Shown: positions 23,842 through 32,624 of the stretch, in pieces
Layout: the number at the start of each line of letters is the position of its first letter
Position numbering within the stretch: the first letter of the stretch is position 1
Source of the DNA: Gp6-AA40 sp036802945
GTDB lineage: Bacteria; Acidobacteriota; Vicinamibacteria; Vicinamibacterales; UBA2999
Reading direction: 5' to 3'
Assembly (NCBI GenBank): GCA_036802945.1
Contig: DAIRVG010000012.1
Coordinates: 6,760-70,759 of the forward strand
DNA: 64,000 nucleotides
Notes under the pieces: model-generated
What the model was told of the DNA's origin: nothing
The model's database searches: none
Seen by the model: only the letters and a program-made list of their open reading frames with translations
Position numbers and translations under genes: made by a program

Positions 23842-23883
23842 GCATATATCACTCGGCAGACACCGGAAAGTCTGTGCTATATT
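23842..23883. promoter_or_regulatory. Divergent promoter pair between A'1 and TonB receptor 1
   Basis: Two outward-facing extended -10 elements: on the minus strand GTGATATATG (23852-23843) for A'1, and on the plus strand TGTGCTATATT (23873-23883) for the receptor, whose start is 54 bases further on. The inner edges are 19 bases apart. The same two elements with the same gcgcgcc flank occur at 33642-33693, but 10 bases further apart. Confidence 0.6.
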
Positions 23884-23936
23884 CCGCGCGCCCAGGGGCT
23901 TATCTCGCCGCCACTCTTCACCTTACGGAGGGACAT

Positions 23937-26900
23937 ATGCGCTACCGGGTCGTCAGCGTGGTTATCCACTGTTCGATGATCCTTCTGCTCTCGTCCACCG
24001 CAATCCGGGCACAATCGGTCTCCACGGCACAGATCGACGGGACGGTCAAGGATGGGGGCGGTCTGGCGCTTCCGGGCGTCACGATTACGGTCACACAGAC
24101 CGACACGAGTCTGACGCGCACCGCTATTACAAACGAAACCGGCTCGTATACCTTGACCAACCTGCCAGTTGGGCCGTACAGGCTCGAAGCCGCGCTCCAG
24201 GGGTTCCGAACATACGTGCAGACCGGTCTCGTCCTGGAGGTGAACTCGAACCCGACGTTGAACGTCACGCTTCAACTCGGCCAGATTGCCGAAACGATCA
24301 CCGTACAGGGCACCGCCGCACTCGTGGAAACACGAAATCCGGGTATCGGCCAGGTAATTACGAACCAGCAGGTCGTTGAATTGCCGCTCAATGGCCGTCA
24401 GCTCACCGAGCTGATCTTCCAGGCCGGCCTCGCGACGGGCGGCAAGGGTACGGGGGACGCGCCCGGCGCGAACGCGCTGAACACCGGCGTGCGCAGCTAT
24501 CCGAACACGACGATCTCCGTGGCTGGTGGTCTGTCGAACGGCATGACCTACATCCTGGACGGCGGCACCCACAACGACCCGTTCAATAACTTGAACCTCC
24601 CGCTTCCGTTTCCCGACGCGATGCAGGAGTTCAAGGTCGAGACGAGCGCGCTGCCGGCCCAGTACGGCCATCACTCAGCGGCCGCCGTCAACGCAGTCAC
24701 GAAGTCCGGCACGAATGTCCTGCACGGCGACGTCTTCGAGTTCATGCGTGACGATTCGCTGAATGCAACCAATGCGTTCGCCGCCATCGGGCCGAACGGC
24801 AAGCGCCGGAGCGATGGACTGCACCGGGACCAGTTCGGCGGGACGCTCGGCGGGCCGGTGATCCAGGGCAAACTCTTTTTCTTCGGGGGGTACCAGGGCA
24901 CACGGGTCAACGTGACGCCGACCAGTTTTTTCCAGTTCGTTCCTACGACCGCGATGCTGGCAGGAGATTTTTCAGCCATCACGTCGCCGGCATGCAACGC
25001 GGGCCGCACGATCCCGCTGCGCGCACCGTTCGTGAACAGCAGGGTCGCGTCGACGGAGTTCTCACCCGCCGCGCTGAACCTGGCAGCAAAGCTGCCCAAG
25101 CCCTCCAACGAATGCGGACAGAGCTTCTTCGATAGGAAGACCGAGAGCTCCGAGCACATGGCGATCGGCCGCCTCGACTATCAGTGGAGCAACACCCACT
25201 CGATCCTTGGCCGCTATCAGCTCGCTCGCCTCACGTCAAAACCGGACAACGATCCCAACAACGTGCTCGCGTACGCCAACGGCCCGATCGATGACACCGT
25301 GCACTCGTTCGTCCTTGGCGATACCTACCTGTTGGGACCGAACACGGTCAACTCGTTCCGGGTGACGACCAACAGTTCGGACATCAGCAAGGGTTACGTG
25401 CCTTTCTTCGATGCAAAGAGCCTTGGCGTCCGGAACATCGCGACACCGTTGCCGGGCTTCACGGCGTTCACCGTGTCGGGAGGGTTCTCGCTTGGTCCGA
25501 CGGGTGCAAAGCCCAGCACGATTATCACGAAGACATTCCAGCTCGTTGACGACATCAGCCTGGTTCGCGGAGCGCATCAGATCGGGTTGGGCGCCAACTT
25601 CATCCGCGCGTCCCTCGCATCGACGTCGTACGGCTCTGCAGCCGGGAACTTCGCTTTCACAGGAGTGAACACGGGACTCGGTCTTGCGGATTTCCTGCTC
25701 GGACGGCCCGCCACCTTCACCCAGGGACAGGTCTACGGGCCGGGCGGGGTCATGAACTACATCGGAATGTACGTGCAGGATGCCTGGAAAGTGGCGTCCA
25801 ACCTGACGTTGAACGTCGGCGTCCGTTGGGATCCGTATTTGCCGTATACGAGCGATCAGCGTCATTTCAACCATTTCAGCCTGGAACAGTTCCGCGCCGG
25901 TGTGCGAAGTACGGTGTACAGGAACGCGCCGGTAGGCGTGATGTTCGAAGGTGATCCTGGATATCCAGGCCACGCGGTGAGCAAGAACTACTTCGCGAGC
26001 TTCGCACCGCGGTTGGCAGGAGTCTGGGACCCGCGTGGCGACGGACGCATGACGATGCGCGCCGCGTACGGCAGGTTCTACGATCTGCCGCACATCTGGA
26101 ACTTCCTCGGATTCGACCGTGGAACGCCATTCGGCACCGAGCTCGTGTCGACCAACGGCACGTTCGACGACCCGTGGGTGAATACGCCAGGCGGCAATCC
26201 GTTCCCGATCGTGGCCAGGCCGGACATGACGTTCCCACTGTACGGCGGCTTCGTCTCTTTTCCGCTCGACATGAAACCTCCCTACGCGGACCAGTGGAAC
26301 GTCAGCGTGCAGCAGCAGCTGGGCGCGGCCTGGATGGTGTCGGCAAATTACCTCACCAGCAGAGGTCATCGCCTGCCGATCGGCGATCAGTTGAATCCGG
26401 CGGTGTACAGCGCTGGTGCGACGACGGCAACCACCAACCAGCGACGCCAGCTCTCTGTCGAGAACCCGGACCAGGGCCGGTTCTACGGCACTATCACCGG
26501 CGTCAAACCCATCGGCACGTCCGCGTACAAGGGGCTCATGCTGTCGCTCCAGCGCCGATCGCTGAATGGTCTGTTCGTGTCGGGGAACTGGACGCTGTCG
26601 AAATGCGTCTCGGACATCGTCAACTACGAACCGTCCGTCGCAGGAATCGAACTCGTGAAGCCTGGCGACCCGGCCTACGATCGCGGAAGCTGCGGCAGCA
26701 CGGACCAACGGCACGTTGTGAACCTTTCCACCGTGTATCAGGTGCCGGGTGTGTCGGATGGCTTCATCGGAATGCTGACCAGCGACTGGCAGGTGTCGGG
26801 GATCGTCAGCGCGCGGAGTGGGACCCACTTTGCCGCGACGACAGGCGTGGACAACGCGCTGAACGGCCAGGCCAACCAGCGTCCGAACGAGATCATGGAC

Positions 26901-27212
26901 GATGTGTACCTGAAGAGCGGGTATCGTTGGCTGAACCCGGCGGCGTTCCAGGCTCCCGCGGCGGGAACGTTCGGCGATCACAAGAACAATAGTCTCGTCG
27001 GACCGAGACGGTTCAACGTCGATATGGGGCTTACGCGGTCGTTCCGTATCGGCGGCGAGCGGCAGATCCAGTTCCGGGCCGAAGCGTTCAACGTGCTCAA
27101 TCGGGTGAACCTGAGCAACCCGGTCTCGGCGTTGAACAGCCCGAACTTCGGATTGATTTCGTTGGCGAGCGATCCGCGCATCATCCAGCTCGCGCTGAAG
27201 TACACGTTCTAG
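23937..27212 (+). CDS. TonB-dependent receptor with carboxypeptidase-regulatory domain (Oar-like), copy 1
   Basis: 1091-residue outer-membrane receptor. Signal peptide to IRAQS; residues about 30-110 form the CarboxypepD_reg-like beta-sandwich (AQIDGTVKDGGGLALPGVTI...NETGSYTLTNLPVGPYRLEA). A plug follows with ITNQQVVELPLNGRQLTELI and YILDGGTHNDPF, then AVTKSGTNVLHGDVFEFMRDD, the typical plug end, and a long beta-barrel ending in the aromatic LALKYTF. The cargo is unknown; such receptors in Acidobacteriota are thought to import oligosaccharides or peptides. ACGGAGGG precedes the ATG at 23937. It lies between the two A-B-C-D modules and shares a divergent promoter with A'1, so it probably works with them. 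Confidence 0.9.
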   Translation: MRYRVVSVVIHCSMILLLSSTAIRAQSVSTAQIDGTVKDGGGLALPGVTITVTQTDTSLTRTAITNETGSYTLTNLPVGPYRLEAALQGFRTYVQTGLVLEVNSNPTLNVTLQLGQIAETITVQGTAALVETRNPGIGQVITNQQVVELPLNGRQLTELIFQAGLATGGKGTGDAPGANALNTGVRSYPNTTISVAGGLSNGMTYILDGGTHNDPFNNLNLPLPFPDAMQEFKVETSALPAQYGHHSAAAVNAVTKSGTNVLHGDVFEFMRDDSLNATNAFAAIGPNGKRRSDGLHRDQFGGTLGGPVIQGKLFFFGGYQGTRVNVTPTSFFQFVPTTAMLAGDFSAITSPACNAGRTIPLRAPFVNSRVASTEFSPAALNLAAKLPKPSNECGQSFFDRKTESSEHMAIGRLDYQWSNTHSILGRYQLARLTSKPDNDPNNVLAYANGPIDDTVHSFVLGDTYLLGPNTVNSFRVTTNSSDISKGYVPFFDAKSLGVRNIATPLPGFTAFTVSGGFSLGPTGAKPSTIITKTFQLVDDISLVRGAHQIGLGANFIRASLASTSYGSAAGNFAFTGVNTGLGLADFLLGRPATFTQGQVYGPGGVMNYIGMYVQDAWKVASNLTLNVGVRWDPYLPYTSDQRHFNHFSLEQFRAGVRSTVYRNAPVGVMFEGDPGYPGHAVSKNYFASFAPRLAGVWDPRGDGRMTMRAAYGRFYDLPHIWNFLGFDRGTPFGTELVSTNGTFDDPWVNTPGGNPFPIVARPDMTFPLYGGFVSFPLDMKPPYADQWNVSVQQQLGAAWMVSANYLTSRGHRLPIGDQLNPAVYSAGATTATTNQRRQLSVENPDQGRFYGTITGVKPIGTSAYKGLMLSLQRRSLNGLFVSGNWTLSKCVSDIVNYEPSVAGIELVKPGDPAYDRGSCGSTDQRHVVNLSTVYQVPGVSDGFIGMLTSDWQVSGIVSARSGTHFAATTGVDNALNGQANQRPNEIMDDVYLKSGYRWLNPAAFQAPAAGTFGDHKNNSLVGPRRFNVDMGLTRSFRIGGERQIQFRAEAFNVLNRVNLSNPVSALNSPNFGLISLASDPRIIQLALKYTF

Positions 27213-27216
27213 GGGA

Positions 27217-27394
27217 AGGCGGACCTNNNNNNNNNNNNNNNNNNNNNNNNNNNNNNNNNNNNNNNNNNNNNNNNNNNNNNNNNNNNNNNNNNNNNNNNNN
27301 NNNNNNNNNNNNNNNNNNNNNNNNNNAGGCGGACCTTCAGGTCCGCCTGGGAAGAGGACGTCGTGGTCGTAGAGGCCGACCTTCAGGTCGGCCT
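27217..27394. repeat. aggcggacc palindromes flanking an assembly gap
   Basis: A half-copy ends at the gap (27217-27226), a full copy starts right after it (27327-27348), and a third (27373-27394) reads aggccgacc-ttca-ggtcggcct. In the third copy both arms changed at the facing position (G:C to C:G), so pairing is kept. The third copy ends two bases before the ribosome site of A2. Confidence 0.85.
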
Positions 27395-27405
27395 GGGAGT
27401 ACGCG

Positions 27406-28284
27406 GTGCAAAGAATCTTTTTGCTGGTGCTGTTAGTCACGCTCACGACCCTCCCAGCGTTTGCCCAGGTGGACCTCACCGGTCTGTGGCGTCCTCTCGC
27501 CCGCAACGAGGACGGAAGCGGGTTGGATGGCGACTACGCCGGGCTTCCGCTCAGTGCAGCGGGACGACTGAGAGCGCAGAGCTGGACGCCGGAGAACTTC
27601 GACGTCCCCGAGTGGGTCTGTCGGCCCCACGCGTGGGACTTCTCGGTGGAAGCAGGCGCCGCGCAGCTCCGTCTTTCGGCGGACATCGACGACCCCACGC
27701 AGCAGCTCACCGCGATTCACGGGCGTCTCTCGATGCGGGAGCAGGAGACGACGATCTACATGGACGGACGGCCCCGCCCTCCTGATTACGTCCTTCATAG
27801 CTGGAGCGGCTTCTCCACCGGAGAGTGGGACGGCAATGTGCTCGTCCAGACCGCCACTCACCTCAAGGAGGCATACATTCGACGGTGGGGGCCGATGCGA
27901 AGCGACGATGCGACGGTGCGTACCCGCTACAAGCGGATCGGCGATTACTTGCGCGCCACGGTGATCATTTACGACCCCGTCTACCTGGCCGAGCCCTACA
28001 TCCGGACGTCGCTGTTCTGGGTGCGTGACCCCAACCTCGTGCTGCCGCCGTATCCCTGCGAAGAGGCGACGGAAACCGTCATCGAACGAGGCACGGTCCC
28101 GCACTACCTGCCTGGAAAAAGCCGGTTGCCCGGACAGAATCCGAACGAGACGGATCAATTCGGGACGCCCTACGAGGCGAGGCTCGGGGGGCCTGAAACG
28201 ATGTATCCCGAGTACATCAAGAAGATGCAACCGTTCCCGCGCCCGGTGGCCAAGGCGGCGGGAGCCGCGGAGCGCGGGCAATGA
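27406..28284 (+). CDS. Secreted A-type protein, copy A2
   Basis: 292 residues, close paralogue of A1 with the same landmarks: signal peptide to FAQ, VDLTGLWRPLARNEDGSGLD, CRPHAWDFS, ETTIYMDGRPRPP, WSGFSTGEWDGNVLVQTATH, LKEAYIRRWGPM, YPCEEATET, VPHYLPGKS and MYPEYIKKMQ. The start is GTG at 27406 with GGGAG six bases upstream, immediately after a palindromic repeat that could fold next to the ribosome site. Its stop overlaps the next gene by ATGA, exactly as in module I. It differs from A1 in the third residue of the DGRP[HR]P motif (Arg for His), so this His is not absolutely required in the family. Confidence 0.82.
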   Translation: MQRIFLLVLLVTLTTLPAFAQVDLTGLWRPLARNEDGSGLDGDYAGLPLSAAGRLRAQSWTPENFDVPEWVCRPHAWDFSVEAGAAQLRLSADIDDPTQQLTAIHGRLSMREQETTIYMDGRPRPPDYVLHSWSGFSTGEWDGNVLVQTATHLKEAYIRRWGPMRSDDATVRTRYKRIGDYLRATVIIYDPVYLAEPYIRTSLFWVRDPNLVLPPYPCEEATETVIERGTVPHYLPGKSRLPGQNPNETDQFGTPYEARLGGPETMYPEYIKKMQPFPRPVAKAAGAAERGQ

Positions 28285-29318
28285 ATCGCCGACTGATCCT
28301 TGCGTCGATATCGGCGGTCGCGGTGCTTGCCCTGCCTGGCTCCGTCGAACGCGTCCACACGCAGGCCGGTCAGGGCGCGGGCGTTCGGCCCGCCTGGGCC
28401 TGGAAGCCGGCGATGCCTGCCGGCAATGACGGGCAGGTTCACGTCCTGCCGGTCCGAGGCAGGGTGTACATGCTGGTCGGGGCGGGTGGCAACATCACCG
28501 TGCAGGCGGGCGATGACGGCGTGCTGATCGTGGATGCGGGCGTCGCCTCGATGAGCGACAAGGTGCTGGCCGCCATTCGGACAATCTCCCGCGGGCCGCT
28601 CAGATACATCGTCAACACGGGCGAACGCGAGGAGTTCACGGGAGGCAACGAAAAGCTCGCGGCAGCGGGCAGTACGATTCGTTTTCGTGTCGCCACCGAC
28701 CCACGCGTCTCGGATGGTTTGGCAAAGGACCGGGCTTCCGTGATCTCGTATGTCACCGTCTTCCAGAGGATGTCTGCGCCGACGGGAAAGGTGGCGCCGC
28801 GCGTGGAAGAGGCGTGGCCGGACAACACGTACTCGACGCCACAGAAAAAGCTCTACTTCAACGATGAACGCGTGCTGATCGTGCACGAGCCGTCGGGAAC
28901 GGACGGCAATAGCATCGTCCACTTTCGCACCGACGACGTCGTCAGCGTCGGAGACCTGGTGGACCTTACGAGCTACCCGTTCTTTGACGCCAATGCGGGC
29001 GGAAGCATTCAGGCGATCGTGGAAGGCCTCAATCACCTGATTGACATCACGGTGCCCAACAGGAAGTCGGAAGCCGGCACGCTGGTGATCCCCGGTCACG
29101 GACGACTGGCCGATCAACCTGACGTCGCCTACTACCGCGAGATGGTCGTCATCATTCGTGATCGGATCCAGGACGGGATCAAACGTGGTCTGACCCTCCA
29201 GCAGGTAAAGGCTGAGAGGCCCACGAGCGACTACGACCCGCGCTTCGGCAAAAACACCGGAGCCTGGACCACGGACATGTTCGTCGAAGCGGTCTATCGA
29301 AGCCTCGGAGGGAAGTAG
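28281..29318 (+). CDS. Exported MBL-fold protein with near-complete loss of metal ligands, copy B2
   Basis: 345 residues, paralogue of B1. The scaffold is intact (VYMLVGAGGNITVQAGDDGVLIVDAG, DVVSVGDLVD, VIPGHGRLAD), yet the metal loop is TGEREEF where THxHxDH is expected, and the next ligand region is SGTDGN. Only the bridging Asp and the PGHG His remain, so a canonical zinc site is not possible. Strong sequence conservation elsewhere argues against a decaying gene. Signal peptide near residues 1-30 (TQAG). ATGA-coupled to A2. The role may be binding rather than catalysis; this is inference. Confidence 0.83.
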   Translation: MNRRLILASISAVAVLALPGSVERVHTQAGQGAGVRPAWAWKPAMPAGNDGQVHVLPVRGRVYMLVGAGGNITVQAGDDGVLIVDAGVASMSDKVLAAIRTISRGPLRYIVNTGEREEFTGGNEKLAAAGSTIRFRVATDPRVSDGLAKDRASVISYVTVFQRMSAPTGKVAPRVEEAWPDNTYSTPQKKLYFNDERVLIVHEPSGTDGNSIVHFRTDDVVSVGDLVDLTSYPFFDANAGGSIQAIVEGLNHLIDITVPNRKSEAGTLVIPGHGRLADQPDVAYYREMVVIIRDRIQDGIKRGLTLQQVKAERPTSDYDPRFGKNTGAWTTDMFVEAVYRSLGGK

Positions 29319-29320
29319 GC

Positions 29321-29716
29321 ATGATACGCAAGGGACTCATATTGTTCGCGAGCCTCGTCTTCCTCGCCGGCGCTGGACGGGCGGTCGCGCATCACTCGTT
29401 CACGGCGGCCTACGAGCCCGGAAAGCGGGTGGAGATCCAGGGTGTCGTCAAAGAGTTCGTGTGGCGGAACCCCCACTCATACGTGCGGCTCGAAATCACG
29501 GACAAGTCGGGGAAGATGGAGGTGTGGACCCTCGAGTGGGGTTCGAGCACCCAGTTGTCGGCCGCGAAGTATCCCGTGACCCGGACGACGCTCAAGTTTG
29601 GCGACCACATCATCGCGACAGGCGAACCAGGGCGCGATCCTGAAGCCCGGCGAGTTCGTATCTTCTCGATCAAGCGCCCAGTCGACGGCTGGGAGTGGCA
29701 AGGGGTCGTCGAGTGA
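29321..29716 (+). CDS. Small exported HHSF protein (DUF6152-like), copy C2
   Basis: 131 residues. Signal peptide to RAVA, mature start HHSFTAAYE. Conserved blocks: EFVWRNPHSYVRLEI, KMEVWTLEWGSS, LKFGDHIIATGEPGRD and a terminal DGWEWQG. It starts two bases after the B2 stop and overlaps D2 by four bases, so modules I and II are built the same way. For the proposed metal site see copy C1. Confidence 0.85.
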   Translation: MIRKGLILFASLVFLAGAGRAVAHHSFTAAYEPGKRVEIQGVVKEFVWRNPHSYVRLEITDKSGKMEVWTLEWGSSTQLSAAKYPVTRTTLKFGDHIIATGEPGRDPEARRVRIFSIKRPVDGWEWQGVVE

Positions 29717-30468
29717 GGGTCTGTCTGGCTGCGCTCGCGTTGTGCGCGGCCATCGCCGTGCCGATGGTTGCCCGCGCCCAGGGACCCGGGCGCGGCGCGG
29801 GTCCAGCCGCAACCGGGCGCGCTGCGGCGCTGAAAGACCTGACTGGGTACTGGGTCTCGGTGGTGGCCGAGCACTGGCATTTGCGGATGCTGGTCCCCCC
29901 CAAGGGCAACTTCGAAATGCTGCCGCTCAACGCCGAGGCGCGCCGTGTCGCGAACACCTGGGACCCGGCCAAAGAGAGCGAGCCGTGCAAGTCGTACGGC
30001 GCGGCCGCAATCATGCGCGTGCCGGGGCGATTGCACATTCAATGGGCCGACGACAACACGTTGCGGATCGATACTGACTCCGGCACCCAGACCCGCCTGT
30101 TTCATTTCGGCGGCACGACGCCAGCCGCCCAACCTCCGCAATGGCAGGGGTACTCCGTCGCAGCGTGGGAGCGTGCGGCGCGAGGCGGCGGCGAGGGCGG
30201 TGCTGCAGGTGACTTGAAGGTCACGACGACGCGCATGCGCGCGGGCTACTTGCGGAAGAACGGCGTGCCCTACAGCGAGAACACGTCATTCGAAGAATAC
30301 TTCGACATGTTTTCAGAGCCGAACGGCGATACGTGGCTCGTGGTCGATAGTATTGTCAGGGATTCGCAGTACTTGACGCAGCCATACATCACGAGCGTCG
30401 CGTTCAAGAAGCTTCCAAACGCATCAGGCTGGGATCCGACGCCTTGCCGGGCCGACCAGCCGCGGTAA
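29713..30468 (+). CDS. Secreted D-type protein, copy D2
   Basis: 251 residues if begun at the GTG at 29713, which overlaps the C2 stop as GTGA. The frame also reads from an ATG at 29695, but coupling by overlap and the signal-peptide start (RVCLAALALCAAIAVP) favour the GTG. After VARAQ and a Gly-rich linker come DLTGYWVSVVAEHWHLRM, CKSYGAAAIMRVPGRLHI, ADDNTLRIDTDSGTQTRLF, WQGYSVAAW, TTTRMRAGYLRKNGVPYSEN and WDPTPC. Very similar to D1. Confidence 0.8.
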   Translation: MRVCLAALALCAAIAVPMVARAQGPGRGAGPAATGRAAALKDLTGYWVSVVAEHWHLRMLVPPKGNFEMLPLNAEARRVANTWDPAKESEPCKSYGAAAIMRVPGRLHIQWADDNTLRIDTDSGTQTRLFHFGGTTPAAQPPQWQGYSVAAWERAARGGGEGGAAGDLKVTTTRMRAGYLRKNGVPYSENTSFEEYFDMFSEPNGDTWLVVDSIVRDSQYLTQPYITSVAFKKLPNASGWDPTPCRADQPR

Positions 30469-30599
30469 ATCCCAAAACCCAAATCCCAAATCCCAAGACC
30501 AATCAACCACGAAGGTCACCAAAAAAACCATCTCTTGTTTTTCGTGTCCTTCGAGATTCTCGTGTTCTTCGTGGTTGAAAGTTTTGATTTGGAGCTTGG
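30466..30599. repeat. 'aatcccaaa' array plus 'cttcgtg' inverted repeat, running into a gap
   Basis: aatcccaaaacccaaatccc at 30468-30500 is followed by aaccacgaaggtcaccaaaa and, inverted, ttcgtgtccttcgagattct...cttcgtggttg (30540-30580). The 100-N gap begins at 30600. Repeats of this kind next to gaps suggest that they broke the assembly. Confidence 0.65.
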
Positions 30600-30700
30600 N
30601 NNNNNNNNNNNNNNNNNNNNNNNNNNNNNNNNNNNNNNNNNNNNNNNNNNNNNNNNNNNNNNNNNNNNNNNNNNNNNNNNNNNNNNNNNNNNNNNNNNNT

Positions 30701-31696
30701 TTACTTAGCGTCCCGGCGAGGTGGCCCGAGGTCACCAAGGCCACCATCATTGCACGTGAGGCCCGGCGCCGCTCCTGGCAGGCCCTGACGCTCGATCCAT
30801 CCACAGCAGTACCGCCCGCAAGACGCGGGGGGCGTGTAGACACCCTTGATCGTCTTCCGATACTCCGGATACAGCGCCTCCGCGTACCCCATCGCCGCCT
30901 CCTTCGGGAGGTTGTACGTGCGGATCATGAAGTCCGCTTCCGGATTCTTGCCCGGCAGGTAGTGCGGAACGATGCCGGTATCCTGGAGCCGCGGAATCTC
31001 GTTGGCGGTGTTGCAGTTTTCCTCGACGTATTGGTTTGCGTTCGCGCGCGGATTCAATTGCCACACGCGGCTCACGACGTGCGGCTCGGTGAGATAAATG
31101 GGATCTTCCTGGATGGTGACGATCGTCAGCAGATCTCCATGCCGCGTGATGTGGGCCGTGATCGTCGACCGATCGCTGCCCGGGATACCGTTGCCTCGTC
31201 TGATCCAGGCGGTCTTCATGTGGGTTGTGCGCGCCGTCAGCGTGTCCCCTTCCCATTTACCGGTTGTGAAGCCGGCGGCGGACGATAGGGCATTGGGAGA
31301 CGGTTCAGGACGCCCGTCCATCCAGATCGTCACCGTGCCCCTCAAGTAATCGCCGCCAAGCTTCCACGCAATGACATTGCCGATTTCGTCCACGTCGCGC
31401 CATATCGAAATCCCCCGCGGCCTGTACATCTGTACCCAGGGTGCCTGCGCGAGGCACTGGCGCTCCATCGTCGATGGGAGGTTTGAGGTGTACAGAAGGG
31501 CCTTGGCGCGCGCCTCGTCGTTGAGAGGCATTCCCGTGAAATCGCCAAGGTCCGAGCCAGGGCCGCGCTCCATGTAGTCCTCGTACAGGATCGGGGCGTA
31601 CGATCCGCTGAGCTCGATCTGGGCGAACGCGGGACCGCTCCCCAACAGCAGGACACCGACGAGCATGACAATCCGCGTGAGGACGATCCCGTTCAT
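30701..31696 (-). CDS. Secreted A-like protein with cysteine-rich tail, copy A'2
   Basis: 331 residues, complete. Signal peptide to FAQ; IELSGSYAPILYEDYMERGPGSD, VTIWMDGRPEPSPNALSSAAGF, TTGKWEGDTLTARTTHMKTAWIRRGNG, ENCNTANEIPRLQDT, VPHYLPGKNPEAD, then the tail SCGRYCCGWIERQG and TCNDGGLGDLGP, ending RRDAK. It is very close to A'1 over the whole length. The start at 31696 follows the same signal peptide as A'1; the frame runs 84 codons further upstream only through an intergenic repeat. It lies convergent to module II just as A'1 lies convergent to module I. Confidence 0.84.
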   Translation of the reverse strand: MNGIVLTRIVMLVGVLLLGSGPAFAQIELSGSYAPILYEDYMERGPGSDLGDFTGMPLNDEARAKALLYTSNLPSTMERQCLAQAPWVQMYRPRGISIWRDVDEIGNVIAWKLGGDYLRGTVTIWMDGRPEPSPNALSSAAGFTTGKWEGDTLTARTTHMKTAWIRRGNGIPGSDRSTITAHITRHGDLLTIVTIQEDPIYLTEPHVVSRVWQLNPRANANQYVEENCNTANEIPRLQDTGIVPHYLPGKNPEADFMIRTYNLPKEAAMGYAEALYPEYRKTIKGVYTPPASCGRYCCGWIERQGLPGAAPGLTCNDGGLGDLGPPRRDAK

Positions 31697-31735
31697 GAAG
31701 AGGGCTCCACGTGAAACGCTACACCGCTTTTCACT

Positions 31736-31806
31736 TCCACGTAGCCACGGAGTCACGGAGAAATCGTTTGAAAATAATCTCCGTGCCTCTGTGTCTCCGT
31801 GGCCCG
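31736..31806. repeat. 'gccacggagtcacggag' inverted repeat
   Basis: gtagccacggagtcacggag (about 31740-31760) and ctccgtgcctctgtgtctcc...gtggc (31779-31803) form an inverted pair between A'2 and D3. It is related to the repeat at 2419-2474. Confidence 0.7.
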
Positions 31807-31823
31807 TCGAACTGAAAATCGCA

Positions 31824-32624
31824 TTAGAATTTCGCGTCGCAGGGTGAGGGATCCCACTTGCTGCCGTTGGGTTCTTTCTTGAAGTGGATGGCCGTGACCC
31901 ACGGAGCCTGAAGATAGACAGGGTCCTCCACGATATTGGTATCGACAATGTACTGGTCGCCGTTCGCCTCGATGTGGAGGTCCCAGTACTCCGTGAAGAC
32001 CGTGCTGGCGCTGTAAGGGACGCCGTTCTTTCGCAGGTAGCCCGGTCGCAACTGCGTGGTCACCGACTTCATCGATCCGCGCCGCGCCGTGCCCCGTCCG
32101 CGACCTCCGCCCCCCATGATCCACTCGGCGGTCGACACGCCTTGCCACGTCTTTGCGCCCTGCGCCGACGACGTGCCGCCAAATCGGAACAGGCGGGTCT
32201 GCGTGCCGTAGTCGCTTTCCAGCTTGAGCGTGTTGTCGTCCTGCCACGTGATGTGCAATCGGGTGGGGCCGCGCATCAGGCCCGGCGCTCCGTACGCCCG
32301 GCATTGCTCACCGGCGGCGGTGTCCTTCGCGGGATCCCAGGCTTCGGCAACGCGCTGGCCCTCGCGGCTCATCGGAATGCTTGGAAAGTCGCCTTTGGCG
32401 GGGGTGATCATCCGCCAGCGCCAGTCTTCCGAGATGATCGCCACCCAGTAGCCCGTGGGATCGAACGGCGCCGCCGCTTTCGGAGTGGCGCCGGCGGGCG
32501 CTTGCGCGCCACGACCTTGGGCGCGAACGTCTACCGACAGCCCCAAGTGCAGCACAACCGCCGCCGCGAGGAGCACCGCCGCCCAGGCACCTTGGGAGTT
32601 GGGACTCGGGAGTTGGGAGTTCAC
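31824..32624 (-). CDS. Secreted D-type protein, copy D3
   Basis: 266 residues. Core: DPTGYWVAIISEDWRWRM, CRAYGAPGLMRGPTRLHITW, QDDNTLKLESDYGTQTRLFRFG, WQGVSTAEW, TTQLRPGYLRKNGVPYSAST and a final WDPSPC. The start is the GTG at 32624, overlapping the B3 stop as GTGA, the same coupling device as in module II. The first residues NSQLPSPNSQG are the translation of a 'gggagttgggactcgggagt' repeat that has become the n-region of the signal peptide. Paralogue of D1 and D2, more divergent. Confidence 0.8.
   Translation of the reverse strand: MNSQLPSPNSQGAWAAVLLAAAVVLHLGLSVDVRAQGRGAQAPAGATPKAAAPFDPTGYWVAIISEDWRWRMITPAKGDFPSIPMSREGQRVAEAWDPAKDTAAGEQCRAYGAPGLMRGPTRLHITWQDDNTLKLESDYGTQTRLFRFGGTSSAQGAKTWQGVSTAEWIMGGGGRGRGTARRGSMKSVTTQLRPGYLRKNGVPYSASTVFTEYWDLHIEANGDQYIVDTNIVEDPVYLQAPWVTAIHFKKEPNGSKWDPSPCDAKF

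Noticed and set aside
28281..29318. Pseudogene call for the MBL copy B2
   Set aside because: Although most metal ligands are gone, the frame is intact, start and overlap with neighbours are kept, and the rest of the fold is conserved.
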